DNA of 9,936 bases from an uncultured beta proteobacterium (lineage in GTDB: Bacteria > Pseudomonadota > Gammaproteobacteria > Burkholderiales > Burkholderiaceae), in contig CAJAFJ010000582.1 in the NCBI GenBank assembly GCA_903938955.1, positions 1 through 9,936 on the forward strand, written 5' to 3'. The notes under the pieces are model-generated. The model had not been told where the DNA came from and searched no databases. It saw only the letters and a program-made list of their open reading frames with translations. A program made the position numbers and the translations under genes. Position 1 is the first letter of the stretch, and the number at the start of each line of letters is the position of its first letter. Shown one piece after another: positions 1-7,154 of this stretch.

Positions 1-655
1 ACACCGTCAGCATGCCCAGCAGCATCGAGGCCGCCATCACCAGATATGCCGTTTGCCAGGCCGCATGCTGGTAGCTCGCCCCGCCCGCCACTTCGGCCCA
101 GGCGGCCACCCACAGCACGCCGGCCCCGGCCCAGATCATGGCCAGGCGGTAGCCGGTCTGGTAAGCGGCGGCCAGCGCAGCCTGGCGCTCCACATCGGCA
201 GACTCAATGCGAAAGGCATCCAGTGCAATGTCTTGCGTGGCCGAACCAAATGCCACCGCCAAAGCGCCCCACACCACCGGCTCCAGCGCCACCTTGGGGT
301 CGTTGAACGACATCGCCACCAAGCCACCCATGACCGCCAACTGCGCCAGTAACAACCAACTGCGCCGGCGCCCCAGCCAGCGGGTGAGCAGCGGGATCGG
401 CATCCGGTCCACCAGCGGCGCCCAGACCCATTTAAAGGCATAGGCCAGCCCGACCCAGCTCAGGTAACCAATGGTGGTGCGGTCAATACCAGCCTCGCGC
501 AGCCAAAAACTCAGGGTGCCCAGCACCAGCAGCAAAGGCAGCCCGGCTGAAAAACCCAGCAGCAGCATGCGCAGCGTGGGCAGCTCCAGATAAACCTTGA
601 AAGTCGCCAGCCATGAGGGCTTGATTTGGGGGGCGGCGCAAGCACTTGGAGTCAT
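1..655 (-). CDS. ampG: AmpG-like muropeptide MFS permease (partial, C-terminus outside window)
   Basis: An inner-membrane major facilitator family protein related to AmpG, which imports anhydro-muropeptides from the periplasm for peptidoglycan recycling. The frame reads without a stop from an ATG at 653-655 to the window edge, giving 218 residues, about half of a normal AmpG. Seen: a short soluble N-terminus, a first membrane segment with GFSAGLPLLLVLGTLSFWLR (residues 34-53), then EAGIDRTTIGYLSWVGLAYAFKW leading to WAPLVDR (78-84). Later comes FGSATQDIALDAFRIE (136-151), the conserved acidic AmpG-type motif. A GTG at 680-682 in the same frame would add nine residues, so the start is uncertain. 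It is divergent from the M48 peptidase gene with only about 44 bp between starts. Family membership is clear; substrate is inferred, since AmpG paralogues of unknown cargo exist. Confidence 0.85.
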   Translation of the reverse strand, partial: MTPSACAAPQIKPSWLATFKVYLELPTLRMLLLGFSAGLPLLLVLGTLSFWLREAGIDRTTIGYLSWVGLAYAFKWVWAPLVDRMPIPLLTRWLGRRRSWLLLAQLAVMGGLVAMSFNDPKVALEPVVWGALAVAFGSATQDIALDAFRIESADVERQAALAAAYQTGYRLAMIWAGAGVLWVAAWAEVAGGASYQHAAWQTAYLVMAASMLLGMLTV

Positions 656-699
656 ACGGGAATAATACGCGTTGACCTTCACCAAATTTGAAATTGAGC

Positions 700-1548
700 A
701 TGAACATCACTCATCCTTTTGCACGGCATTTGCCGCGTCGTCTGGTGCTGCGCACGGTTGCCCTGTTACTGGCGGTTTCACCGGCGGTGGTTCCGCTGGC
801 GATGGCGCGTGACGGTGTGGACGTGGGCGGTAATTCGGCCTTCAGCAAACTGGTGCCCGCCGACGCTGTGGAACGCTCGTCCGGTCAGCAATATGCCCAG
901 ATACTGCATGACGCTGCGGGCAAAAATGCACTCGGCGGCAAAGACCACCCCCAGGTCCGGCGACTGCGCCGCATTGCCCAAAACATCATCCCCTTTGCCA
1001 TCGAATGGAACCCGCGCGCCAAAGACTGGCAGTGGGAGGTGAACCTGATTGGCAGTTCGCAGATCAATGCTTTTTGCATGCCCGGCGGAAAAATTGCGTT
1101 TTACACCGGCATCCTCGAGCAACTCAAACTCTCCGACGACGAAGTGGCGATGGTGATGGGCCATGAAATTGCCCACGCCCTGCGTGAACACGCCCGCGCG
1201 CGCATGGGCAAAAATACCGCCACCGGCATCGGGGCCAACCTGATCGGCCAGTTGTTTGGTTTGGGCCAGTTAGGCCAGACGGTGACCAACTACGGCGCGC
1301 AATTGCTTACCCTGCAGTTCAGCCGCAGTGACGAGTCCGAAGCCGATTTGGTAGGTATGGAACTCGCCGCCCGCGCCGGCTACGACCCCCGGGCGGGCGT
1401 GACCTTGTGGAAAAAAATGGGGGCCGCCAACAAAGGCGCTCCGCCACAGTGGCTGTCCACCCACCCATCCGGCAACTCACGCATCGAGGAGATTGAGTTG
1501 AATTTACCCAAAGTGATGCCGCTATTTGAGAACGCCAAACGCCGTTAA
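700..1548 (+). CDS. Secreted M48-family zinc metallopeptidase
   Basis: A 282-residue periplasmic zinc metalloprotease of the M48 (Ste24/HtpX-like) family, in the size class of E. coli YcaL/LoiP, which act in envelope protein quality control. Seen: a cleavable signal peptide with a basic RRLVLR stretch, a hydrophobic core and a likely cut after AMA. The zinc motif HEIAH is at residues 155-159 and the third ligand, E214, sits in SDESEADLVG. The usual C-terminal THPSGNSRIEEI motif is at the end. No lipobox cysteine is present, so it is probably soluble and not an outer-membrane lipoprotein. The start is chosen at ATG 700; an in-frame TTG at 688 would add four residues, and neither has a strong Shine-Dalgarno. 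It is a single-gene unit convergent with the LapE-OmpA gene. The specific substrate is unknown, and a link to the adhesin system is not shown. Confidence 0.9.
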   Translation: MNITHPFARHLPRRLVLRTVALLLAVSPAVVPLAMARDGVDVGGNSAFSKLVPADAVERSSGQQYAQILHDAAGKNALGGKDHPQVRRLRRIAQNIIPFAIEWNPRAKDWQWEVNLIGSSQINAFCMPGGKIAFYTGILEQLKLSDDEVAMVMGHEIAHALREHARARMGKNTATGIGANLIGQLFGLGQLGQTVTNYGAQLLTLQFSRSDESEADLVGMELAARAGYDPRAGVTLWKKMGAANKGAPPQWLSTHPSGNSRIEEIELNLPKVMPLFENAKRR

Positions 1549-1560
1549 CGCATTAATTTC

Positions 1561-1604
1561 AAACAAAAAAAGGCCCGCTTCCCAAATACATCGGGAAGCG
1601 GGCC
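1561..1604 (-). terminator. Intrinsic terminator of the LapE-OmpA gene
   Basis: A perfect 12-bp GC-rich stem, 1572-1583 (GGCCCGCTTCCC) pairing with 1593-1604, with a 9-nt loop. On the minus strand the stem is followed by seven T residues and a further TTT, which is the classic rho-independent layout for the gene ending at 1628. On the plus strand no T-tract follows, so for the M48 gene it can at most act as a hairpin stop or as protection of the transcript end. Confidence 0.9.
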
Positions 1605-1627
1605 AGGAAGAGACTTAAACGGGCGAG

Positions 1628-3445
1628 TTATTTAGCTTGCACCACTTCAATATCCACGCGGCGGTGTTTAGCGCGACCTTCTTTAGTGGCGTTGTCGGCA
1701 ACTGGCTGGCTCTCGCCTTTGCCCACGGCCCGCACACGTTTCACGTCAACGCCTTTTTCAACCATATAGGCCTTGACCGACTCCGCACGCGCCATTGACA
1801 AACGGTTGTTGTACTCATCGCTGCCGACCGAATCGGTGTGACCCACGGCAATCACCACATCCAGCTGAACACCCTTGATGCTGGCCAGCAGTTTGTCGAT
1901 ACCCGCCAAGCCATCGGCCTTGAGGGTTGACTTGCCAAAGTCAAACAGCGTGTCGGCAGCCAGGCTGACCTTGGTCGGGGCCACTACCACAGCCGGGGCG
2001 GCAGCAGCGCGGGCACGCGACGGAATCACGGTGTCGGCCTTGATTTTTTCCAGCGTGTCGACCATGGTCTCTTCGACTGGGCACAACTCGGCGGGATCAA
2101 TGCCACCACGGTCCTGGCCAGCGTCCTGCGCATTTGGCACATCGTCACGGTTAACACCCAGGGCTGTGACCAATTTACCCATGCCAGCCAGTGTGCGGGC
2201 TTGGGCTGTCGCCTGGTTGTAACGGGCATTGATATAAGAGCGGGTGGCTTCAAAATATTCGTTCTGGCTGTCCAGCAAATCGAGCAGCGTGCGCTGTCCA
2301 ATGTCGAACTGCTGGCGATAAGCCTCACGCGACTTCTCTGTCGACAGGCGGTGCTGGTCCATGTATTTCTGCTGTTCGCTCAGACTGCGTACATCGCTGT
2401 AGGCAATGGACAGGGTCTGGCGCACATCGCGGCAGGCTTTTTCCTGCAGATCGCGCGCTTGCGCTTTCAGGTCCACAGCCTGGCTCTCACGCGCCTTGTC
2501 AGCGCCGCCGCGGTACAGGTTGTAATTCAGCACCAATTCGATGCCATTGACACGCGTGTTACCCGAGATACCGCCCGTGTTGTCGTCGCGGCTGGCGTAG
2601 GCACGCAAATCCACACGCGGCATGTAAGCCGCCCGACTGGAGGCGATGGCGGAGGTGTAAGCGCGCACGTTTTCAACCGCGGCATTCAGCGTGGGGCTGC
2701 CCTGCAGGCCATCACGCATCAAGTCCACGCTGGTGTCGGGCATGGTGCCCAGTTTGAACGGCTCGGGCAAGGCAGGCAGTTTGGCGGGCGGCTTTTCACC
2801 CACCACGCGCAGATAGCGTGCGCTCACATCATGCAGGTTGGTCAGTTCGGTCAGCAAGTTGGACTCGGCCAGCGCCAAACGGCCATTAGCCTGCTCGACG
2901 TCCACCCGGCGACCCACGCCCGCATTGGCACGTTCTTCCACCTGCTGCGTGGTTTGCTTGTGCTCCACATAATTCTGCGTAGCTACTTCCACCAACTCGG
3001 TGTAACGGGCGACATCGGCATAAGCCTTGACGGCTTCCAGAGCTGCATTTTCAGAAGCTTCGGCCAACTCGTAATAACGCGTCAGCTTGGCGTAGCCCAG
3101 GCGCTTGGTTTCACTCGAGGTGAACATGCCGTCAAACAGCATCTGGGTCAACGTCAGCTGTGCGGTGTTGAAGTTGTACGTGCCCGCATTGGGAAGCGTC
3201 GGCGAAACCCGGTCTTCACGACCCGTGCCCGCGCTCAGGTCAAGCTTCGGAAAAAATCCGCCACGGGCCACATTACGCTCATTGCCAGCGGCATTGAAGC
3301 CATTCCAGCGCGCCTGAACTTCAGGGTTGGTGGTGACAGCCTTGCGTGCGGCCTTGACCAGCGGCTCAGGCAGACTTTGCGCTTGCGTACCAAAACTGGC
3401 CAGAATGGCGACGGCTAAAGTCGTTAGCGCTTTATGAGTACTCAA
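1628..3445 (-). CDS. lapE: LapE/AggA-type TolC family outer-membrane factor fused to an OmpA peptidoglycan-binding domain
   Basis: The outer-membrane exit duct of a type I secretion system, expected to export the giant adhesin encoded at the right of the window. Of its 605 residues, 1-22 are a signal peptide (cut after TQA). Residues about 25-435 are two TolC repeats with typical coiled-coil signatures, including FDIGQRTLLDLLDSQNEYFE (380-399). C338 and C455 could form a disulfide. A linker rich in Ala/Pro/Val (about 470-491) leads to a complete OmpA C-terminal domain (492-605) with FDFGKSTL, GHTDSVG and the NNRLSMARA helix. D538 and R553 match in spacing the two OmpA residues that bind diaminopimelate. 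Pseudomonas LapE ends after the TolC part, so the fusion is notable. The start is a TTG backed by a GGGGAAAG ribosome site; no nearby ATG would keep the signal peptide. It is divergent from lapG. Function as duct is strong by family; pairing with this adhesin is inferred from context. Confidence 0.92.
   Translation of the reverse strand: MSTHKALTTLAVAILASFGTQAQSLPEPLVKAARKAVTTNPEVQARWNGFNAAGNERNVARGGFFPKLDLSAGTGREDRVSPTLPNAGTYNFNTAQLTLTQMLFDGMFTSSETKRLGYAKLTRYYELAEASENAALEAVKAYADVARYTELVEVATQNYVEHKQTTQQVEERANAGVGRRVDVEQANGRLALAESNLLTELTNLHDVSARYLRVVGEKPPAKLPALPEPFKLGTMPDTSVDLMRDGLQGSPTLNAAVENVRAYTSAIASSRAAYMPRVDLRAYASRDDNTGGISGNTRVNGIELVLNYNLYRGGADKARESQAVDLKAQARDLQEKACRDVRQTLSIAYSDVRSLSEQQKYMDQHRLSTEKSREAYRQQFDIGQRTLLDLLDSQNEYFEATRSYINARYNQATAQARTLAGMGKLVTALGVNRDDVPNAQDAGQDRGGIDPAELCPVEETMVDTLEKIKADTVIPSRARAAAAPAVVVAPTKVSLAADTLFDFGKSTLKADGLAGIDKLLASIKGVQLDVVIAVGHTDSVGSDEYNNRLSMARAESVKAYMVEKGVDVKRVRAVGKGESQPVADNATKEGRAKHRRVDIEVVQAK
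1631..1972 (-). other. OmpA-like peptidoglycan-binding domain (C-terminal part of the LapE protein)
   Basis: This stretch encodes residues 492-605 of the LapE-type protein. It keeps the whole OmpA C-terminal fold signature: an FDFG strand, the GHTDSVG loop with D538, and the following helix with R553 fifteen residues later, the spacing found in E. coli OmpA between its two diaminopimelate-binding residues. The C-terminal HRRVDIEV strand is also intact. Nothing suggests decay, so the domain should bind peptidoglycan and tie the trimeric duct to the cell wall. Confidence 0.9.
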
Positions 3446-3450
3446 TTTTC

Positions 3451-3457
3451 TTTCCCC
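3451..3457 (-). promoter_or_regulatory. Shine-Dalgarno supporting the TTG start of the LapE-OmpA gene
   Basis: On the minus strand the sequence GGGGAAA lies about seven bases before the TTG at 3443-3445. This purine-rich site, together with a good signal peptide beginning right at that codon and the lack of any close downstream ATG, decides the non-ATG start. Confidence 0.7.
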
Positions 3458-3468
3458 AAGATTAGTAA

Positions 3469-3497
3469 ATTACAATTTTTTACTCTTTAATTATCAA
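3469..3497 (-). promoter_or_regulatory. Sigma70-type promoter for the LapE-OmpA gene
   Basis: On the minus strand TTGATA (complement of 3492-3497) and TGTAAT (complement of 3469-3474) are separated by exactly 17 bases. Each hexamer differs from consensus at one position. Transcription would start near 3462, giving a leader of about 17 nt before the TTG codon. The surrounding 3460-3530 stretch is conspicuously AT-rich. No equally good promoter was found facing the lapG operon in the same gap. Confidence 0.65.
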
Positions 3498-3567
3498 CCG
3501 CGTCAAGCCCCAAAAACAATCTTTTATAGGTTGGCACTGTATTGGGCTTTACGGTAGGCTTCACAGT

Positions 3568-4275
3568 ATGCAAAAAGCCCTGCTCACCTTTGTTCCAGCC
3601 CGTTTGCACGCGCTGAGCATGAAGGCAGGGCGATTGCCACGGGGTTTATGGCTGCTGGTATGCCTGGCATTGTCAATTTCCATCGCGGCCCCGGATCTTG
3701 ACAAGACTCAAGTCCTGGCCCAGCAGCGCTATGGCACACGCGCGGCCGACAGCGTGGGTGCCTGGCGCCGGTTAATCGAAGAATCACGCGCCCTGCCCGA
3801 CGCTGAGAAACTCACCAAAGTAAATACTTTTTTTAACCGCCGCGTGTTGTTTCAAGCTGACATGGAAGTCTGGGGACAAGAGGATTACTGGGCCACCCCC
3901 CTCGAATTCATGGGCAAAGGCGCGGGCGACTGCGAAGACTTTGCCATTGCCAAGTACATCACCCTGCAAATGCTGGGTATCGGCAACGAGCGCCTGCGCC
4001 TGATTTATGTGCGGGCCAAAAGTGGTTCCACCGCCTCCATTGCCCACATGGTGCTGGGGTTTTACCCGCAGCCGACCGAAGAGCCGCAAATTCTGGACAA
4101 TCTGATCAGCAGCGTGCGCCCGGCTTCCATGCGCTCGGACCTGGTCCCCGTCTTCAGTTTCAACAGTGACGGCTTGTGGGTGGGCGGCGCCACCGCCTCT
4201 GCTGCCGACCCGACCACCCGCCTGTCCCGCTGGCGCGATGTGCTTGACCGCATGCGCCAGGAGTTCATCCTTTAA
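3568..4275 (+). CDS. lapG: LapG-type periplasmic transglutaminase-like cysteine protease
   Basis: The periplasmic protease that releases LapA-class adhesins by cutting their N-terminal retention region; family BTLCP (bacterial transglutaminase-like cysteine proteinase). Of 235 residues, the first part is a signal peptide or anchor (hydrophobic core LWLLVCLALSISIAA). The catalytic triad is visible: C122 in GAGDCEDFA, H160 in IAHMVLGFYP and D177 in ILDNL. The 38- and 17-residue spacings closely match the C135-H172-D189 triad of Pseudomonas fluorescens LapG. The DCED acidic cluster fits the known calcium requirement of the family. The ATG at 3568 has a GGTAGG element nine bases upstream; an ATG at 3619 would give a shorter leader and remains possible. 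It is the first gene of a lapG-lapD-transglycosylase run, 18 bp before lapD. The target, not in the window, should be a double-alanine site near the N-terminus of the adhesin whose C-terminus lies at 7855-9936. Confidence 0.94.
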   Translation: MQKALLTFVPARLHALSMKAGRLPRGLWLLVCLALSISIAAPDLDKTQVLAQQRYGTRAADSVGAWRRLIEESRALPDAEKLTKVNTFFNRRVLFQADMEVWGQEDYWATPLEFMGKGAGDCEDFAIAKYITLQMLGIGNERLRLIYVRAKSGSTASIAHMVLGFYPQPTEEPQILDNLISSVRPASMRSDLVPVFSFNSDGLWVGGATASAADPTTRLSRWRDVLDRMRQEFIL

Positions 4276-4293
4276 TTACCTTGCGAGTCAATC

Positions 4294-6207
4294 ATGTCCC
4301 TCATCAAACAACTCTGGATTGCCATTGCCCTGGTCATGACCATCGCTTTTGGCGGCAGCATGATCGTGAGCGTGTTGTCGGCGCGGCATTACCTAGAGCA
4401 GCAGCTGCAGGTCAAAAACATCGACAACGCCACCGCCCTGGCCCTGTCGTTGTCGCAACTGCCCAAAGACCCGGTCACGGTGGAGCTGCAAGTGGCCGCG
4501 CAGTTTGACGTGGGCCACTACCGCTTCATCCGCATCGTGTCGCCCACCGGCAAGACGCTGGTGGAGCGCGTGTTTACTGGCCAGCTGGAAGGGGCACCGG
4601 GCTGGTTTACCGCGCTGATCCCGATTCATGCCACGCCGGGGCAGGCGCTGATTCAAGATGGCTGGAACCAATACGGCACGCTCACGCTGGCCAGCCACGA
4701 GCAGTACGCGTACCAAAGCCTGTGGGAAGGCACGATGGAGTTGCTGCTGTGGTTTGTGCTGGGCAGCCTGGCCGCAGGCATCACCGGCTCACTGCTGATC
4801 CGCATCATCACCCGGCCGCTGGGCGAGGTGGTGGGCCAGGCCCAGGCCATTGCCGAGCGCCGCTTCCTGAGCATTGCCGAGCCGCGCACGCCCGAACTGC
4901 GCAGCGTGGTGCGCGCCATGAACAGCATGGTCGAGCGACTCAAAGCCATGTTCAGCGAAGAAGCCGCACGCCTTGAAGCCCTGCGCCAAAAGGTCAACCT
5001 CGACGCGCTGACTGGTCTGTCGGGGCGTGAGCACTTTTTATCGCAACTGCGCGAACTGCTGACCGGTGAAGCTTTCGGTGCCGAGGGCTCGCTGGTGATG
5101 CTGCGCCTCACCGACCTGAACGCCCTCAACGCCCAGCTCGGTCACCAGCGCGCCGACGCGCTGCTCAAACACCTGGGCCGTGAGCTGCAAGACAGCTGCC
5201 AGGACCGGCTCGGCCAACAGGCCGGCCGCCTCAAGGGCGGTGAATTTGCCGTGGTGTACCCCACCATCGCCTCCCCCGTGCAAGCCGCGACCGACCTGCA
5301 CCAGCGCCTGACGCAACACTGGTTGCCCGACTGGGTGGCCGATGTGCCCGACCTGTTCCAGATCGGCGCCGTGCCCTACCACCGCAACCAAGGCATTGGC
5401 GACCTGCTGAGCCGCGCGGATGAAGCCCTGGCCCGTGCCGCCGCCCAAGGCACCAACGGCTGGTACGCCAGCGCCGAGCAAAGCAACCGCACCGCCCGCC
5501 CCGCCGAGCAATGGCGCAACCTGCTGACCGAAGCCGTCACCGGCGGCAAACTGCGGCTGGCCTTTTACCGCGTGGTCGGCAGCCACAACCAGGCCGCTAT
5601 TCACCAGGAAGGCGTAATTCGCCTGCAGGTGGACGCCGCCGGCGCCTTGCTCCCCGCAGGCGACTTCATGCCCATGGCCGCGCACCTCAACCTGACGGCC
5701 CCCATCGACCTGCAAGTGGTCAAACTGGCCATTGAATACCTGCGCACCACACCGGGCGACATCGCCATCAACCTGTCAGCGGAAACCATTGCCGACTTCA
5801 ACTTCCGCCACGAATTGGCGCTGTTGCTGCAGACCAACCCCGACATGTGCAAACGCCTGCTGTTTGAGGTGCCCGAGTACGGTGTGTTCAAGCAGTTCGA
5901 CGCGTTTCGTGACCTGGTGCACACCGTCAAACCGCTGGGCTGCCGTGTCGGTATCGAATACTTTGGCCAGCGCTTTGCCGAAGGCGACAAGCTGGCCGAC
6001 CTGGGACTGGACTACATCAAGGTCCACCCCAGCTACGTGCACAACATCGCCAGCAACCCGGGCAACCAGGAATTTCTCAAAGGCCTGTGCAGCGTGGCGC
6101 GCAACTTTGGCATTGTGGTCATCGCGCTCGGCGTCGAATCCGAAACCGACCTGCCCCTGCTGGCCTCGCTCGGCTTTGACGGCATGACCGGGCCGGGGAT
6201 CAAATGA
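4294..6207 (+). CDS. lapD: LapD-type c-di-GMP receptor with degenerate GGDEF and EAL domains
   Basis: The inner-membrane receptor that, when bound to c-di-GMP, sequesters LapG in the periplasm and so protects the surface adhesin. Of 637 residues: first membrane helix about 5-30; periplasmic LapD/MoxY-type sensor domain 31-146 holding W124 in GWNQYG, which lies where P. fluorescens LapD has the LapG-contacting W125; second helix 147-172; HAMP about 173-225; a signalling helix; GGDEF 236-400; EAL about 420-637. The diguanylate cyclase motif is KGGEF (314-318), so catalysis should be lost. In the EAL domain the motif reads EGVIRL (439-444). The usual DDFG is IEYFGQRF, KID is KVH and AEGVE is ALGVE, so several metal ligands are gone and phosphodiesterase activity is unlikely. 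It lies 18 bp after lapG, and its stop codon overlaps the start of the transglycosylase gene. Assignment is very secure. Confidence 0.95.
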   Translation: MSLIKQLWIAIALVMTIAFGGSMIVSVLSARHYLEQQLQVKNIDNATALALSLSQLPKDPVTVELQVAAQFDVGHYRFIRIVSPTGKTLVERVFTGQLEGAPGWFTALIPIHATPGQALIQDGWNQYGTLTLASHEQYAYQSLWEGTMELLLWFVLGSLAAGITGSLLIRIITRPLGEVVGQAQAIAERRFLSIAEPRTPELRSVVRAMNSMVERLKAMFSEEAARLEALRQKVNLDALTGLSGREHFLSQLRELLTGEAFGAEGSLVMLRLTDLNALNAQLGHQRADALLKHLGRELQDSCQDRLGQQAGRLKGGEFAVVYPTIASPVQAATDLHQRLTQHWLPDWVADVPDLFQIGAVPYHRNQGIGDLLSRADEALARAAAQGTNGWYASAEQSNRTARPAEQWRNLLTEAVTGGKLRLAFYRVVGSHNQAAIHQEGVIRLQVDAAGALLPAGDFMPMAAHLNLTAPIDLQVVKLAIEYLRTTPGDIAINLSAETIADFNFRHELALLLQTNPDMCKRLLFEVPEYGVFKQFDAFRDLVHTVKPLGCRVGIEYFGQRFAEGDKLADLGLDYIKVHPSYVHNIASNPGNQEFLKGLCSVARNFGIVVIALGVESETDLPLLASLGFDGMTGPGIK

Positions 6208-7154
6208 CCCGCTGGGCGGCAGCGCTGCTCTGGCTCGCCAGCGTCCCCACCGGGGCGGCACTGGCCCAAACCAGCGCCGCCCCACCATCGGCCGCGGTGC
6301 TGGAGGACGCACCGCCCGCCCTGCGCAAGCTGCTGCAACAGGCCAGCACCCTGGAATCCGCCACCCACCCGGACAGCGCCTGGCAAGCCGCCGTGCTGTA
6401 TTGCCAGACCGCGCGCTGGGGCAGCGTCGAAGGGCAATACCGGCTGGGCATGCTCTACGCCTTTGGCCAGGGCGTGCCCGAAAGCCGGGCCTATGCCGCC
6501 GCCCTGTTCTCGCTGGCGTCATCCCAAGGCCACGCCCAGGCACACCAGATGCTCGATAACATTGAGCTGACCTCGGCCGCCCTGCCCGCCTGCGTGAACC
6601 AGGAACAATTGCCCGACAAAGCGCCATCGACCCTGTTCAGCGACCTGCCGCCTGACCTGACCCCAGGCAAAAGCCGCAGCATTGAGCAATTTATGCTGAT
6701 GCTGCCCCCGCACAAACGCTGGGTGATTCCGCTGGCCACCACCTTGAGCGCCTGGTATGCGCTGGACCCCCGGCTGGTGCTGTCGGTCATCGCTGTCGAA
6801 TCCAACTTCGACACCAGCGCCCAGTCACCCAAAGCGGCCATGGGCCTGATGCAACTGATACCCGACACCGCCGAACGCTTCAATGTGCGCAACGCATTTG
6901 ACGCCACGCAAAACCTGCGCGGCGGCATGCGCTACCTGCGCTGGCTGCTGTCCTACTACCGCGGCAACATCAGCTATGCCGCCGCGGCTTACAACGCCGG
7001 CGAAGGCCGGGTGGACCGCTACCAAGGCGTGCCCCCGTACCCGGAAACCCGCAACTACGTGCGCCGCGTGCTGGGCCTGTACGGCAGCGCACGCCACGGG
7101 TTTGATGAAAAGTTGACGCTGGCGTCGCCTTGGCTGGCGGCGGGGGGGCGGTAA
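6204..7154 (+). CDS. Periplasmic lytic transglycosylase with Sel1-like N-terminal region and SLT domain
   Basis: A 316-residue murein-cleaving enzyme, predicted to cut the MurNAc-GlcNAc bond with formation of 1,6-anhydromuramic acid. Seen: signal peptide ending ALA (about residue 22); one or two Sel1-type helical repeats (GSVEGQYRLGMLYAFGQGVPESRAYAAALFSLASSQGHAQA, about 71-112); then a full SLT/MltC-Slt70-type domain from about 180. The catalytic glutamate is E199 in VIAVESNFD, followed by SPKAAMGLMQLIP and the AAYNAGEGRVDRY and PYPETRNYVRRVL motifs. Its ATG sits inside the lapD stop region (ATGA), so it is translationally coupled to lapD. Sel1 repeats usually mediate protein contacts, so the enzyme may be recruited to a partner. 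Such an enzyme is not part of the classical Pseudomonas lap cluster; a role in fitting the adhesin machinery through or onto the cell wall is inference. A run of seven G residues sits in the last codons. Confidence 0.93.
   Translation: MTRWAAALLWLASVPTGAALAQTSAAPPSAAVLEDAPPALRKLLQQASTLESATHPDSAWQAAVLYCQTARWGSVEGQYRLGMLYAFGQGVPESRAYAAALFSLASSQGHAQAHQMLDNIELTSAALPACVNQEQLPDKAPSTLFSDLPPDLTPGKSRSIEQFMLMLPPHKRWVIPLATTLSAWYALDPRLVLSVIAVESNFDTSAQSPKAAMGLMQLIPDTAERFNVRNAFDATQNLRGGMRYLRWLLSYYRGNISYAAAAYNAGEGRVDRYQGVPPYPETRNYVRRVLGLYGSARHGFDEKLTLASPWLAAGGR

Noticed and set aside
657..699. Promoter pair in the 44-bp gap between the ampG-like and M48 genes
   Set aside because: TTGACC and TAATAC elements are present but not at workable spacing relative to each other, so no promoter can be supported.
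2201..3418. A 405-residue open frame on the plus strand opposite the LapE-OmpA gene
   Set aside because: It lies wholly antisense to a gene with signal peptide, TolC repeats and OmpA motifs. Its translation shows no recognisable motif, and its openness is explained by codon bias of the real gene.
5038..5715. A 225-residue minus-strand open frame inside lapD
   Set aside because: Gly/Val/Ala/Gln-rich antisense shadow of the GGDEF-EAL coding region.
5776..6627. A 283-residue open frame on the minus strand across the lapD/transglycosylase junction
   Set aside because: Arg/Gly/Pro/Ala-rich shadow translation of GC-rich genes on the other strand, without motifs or a ribosome site.
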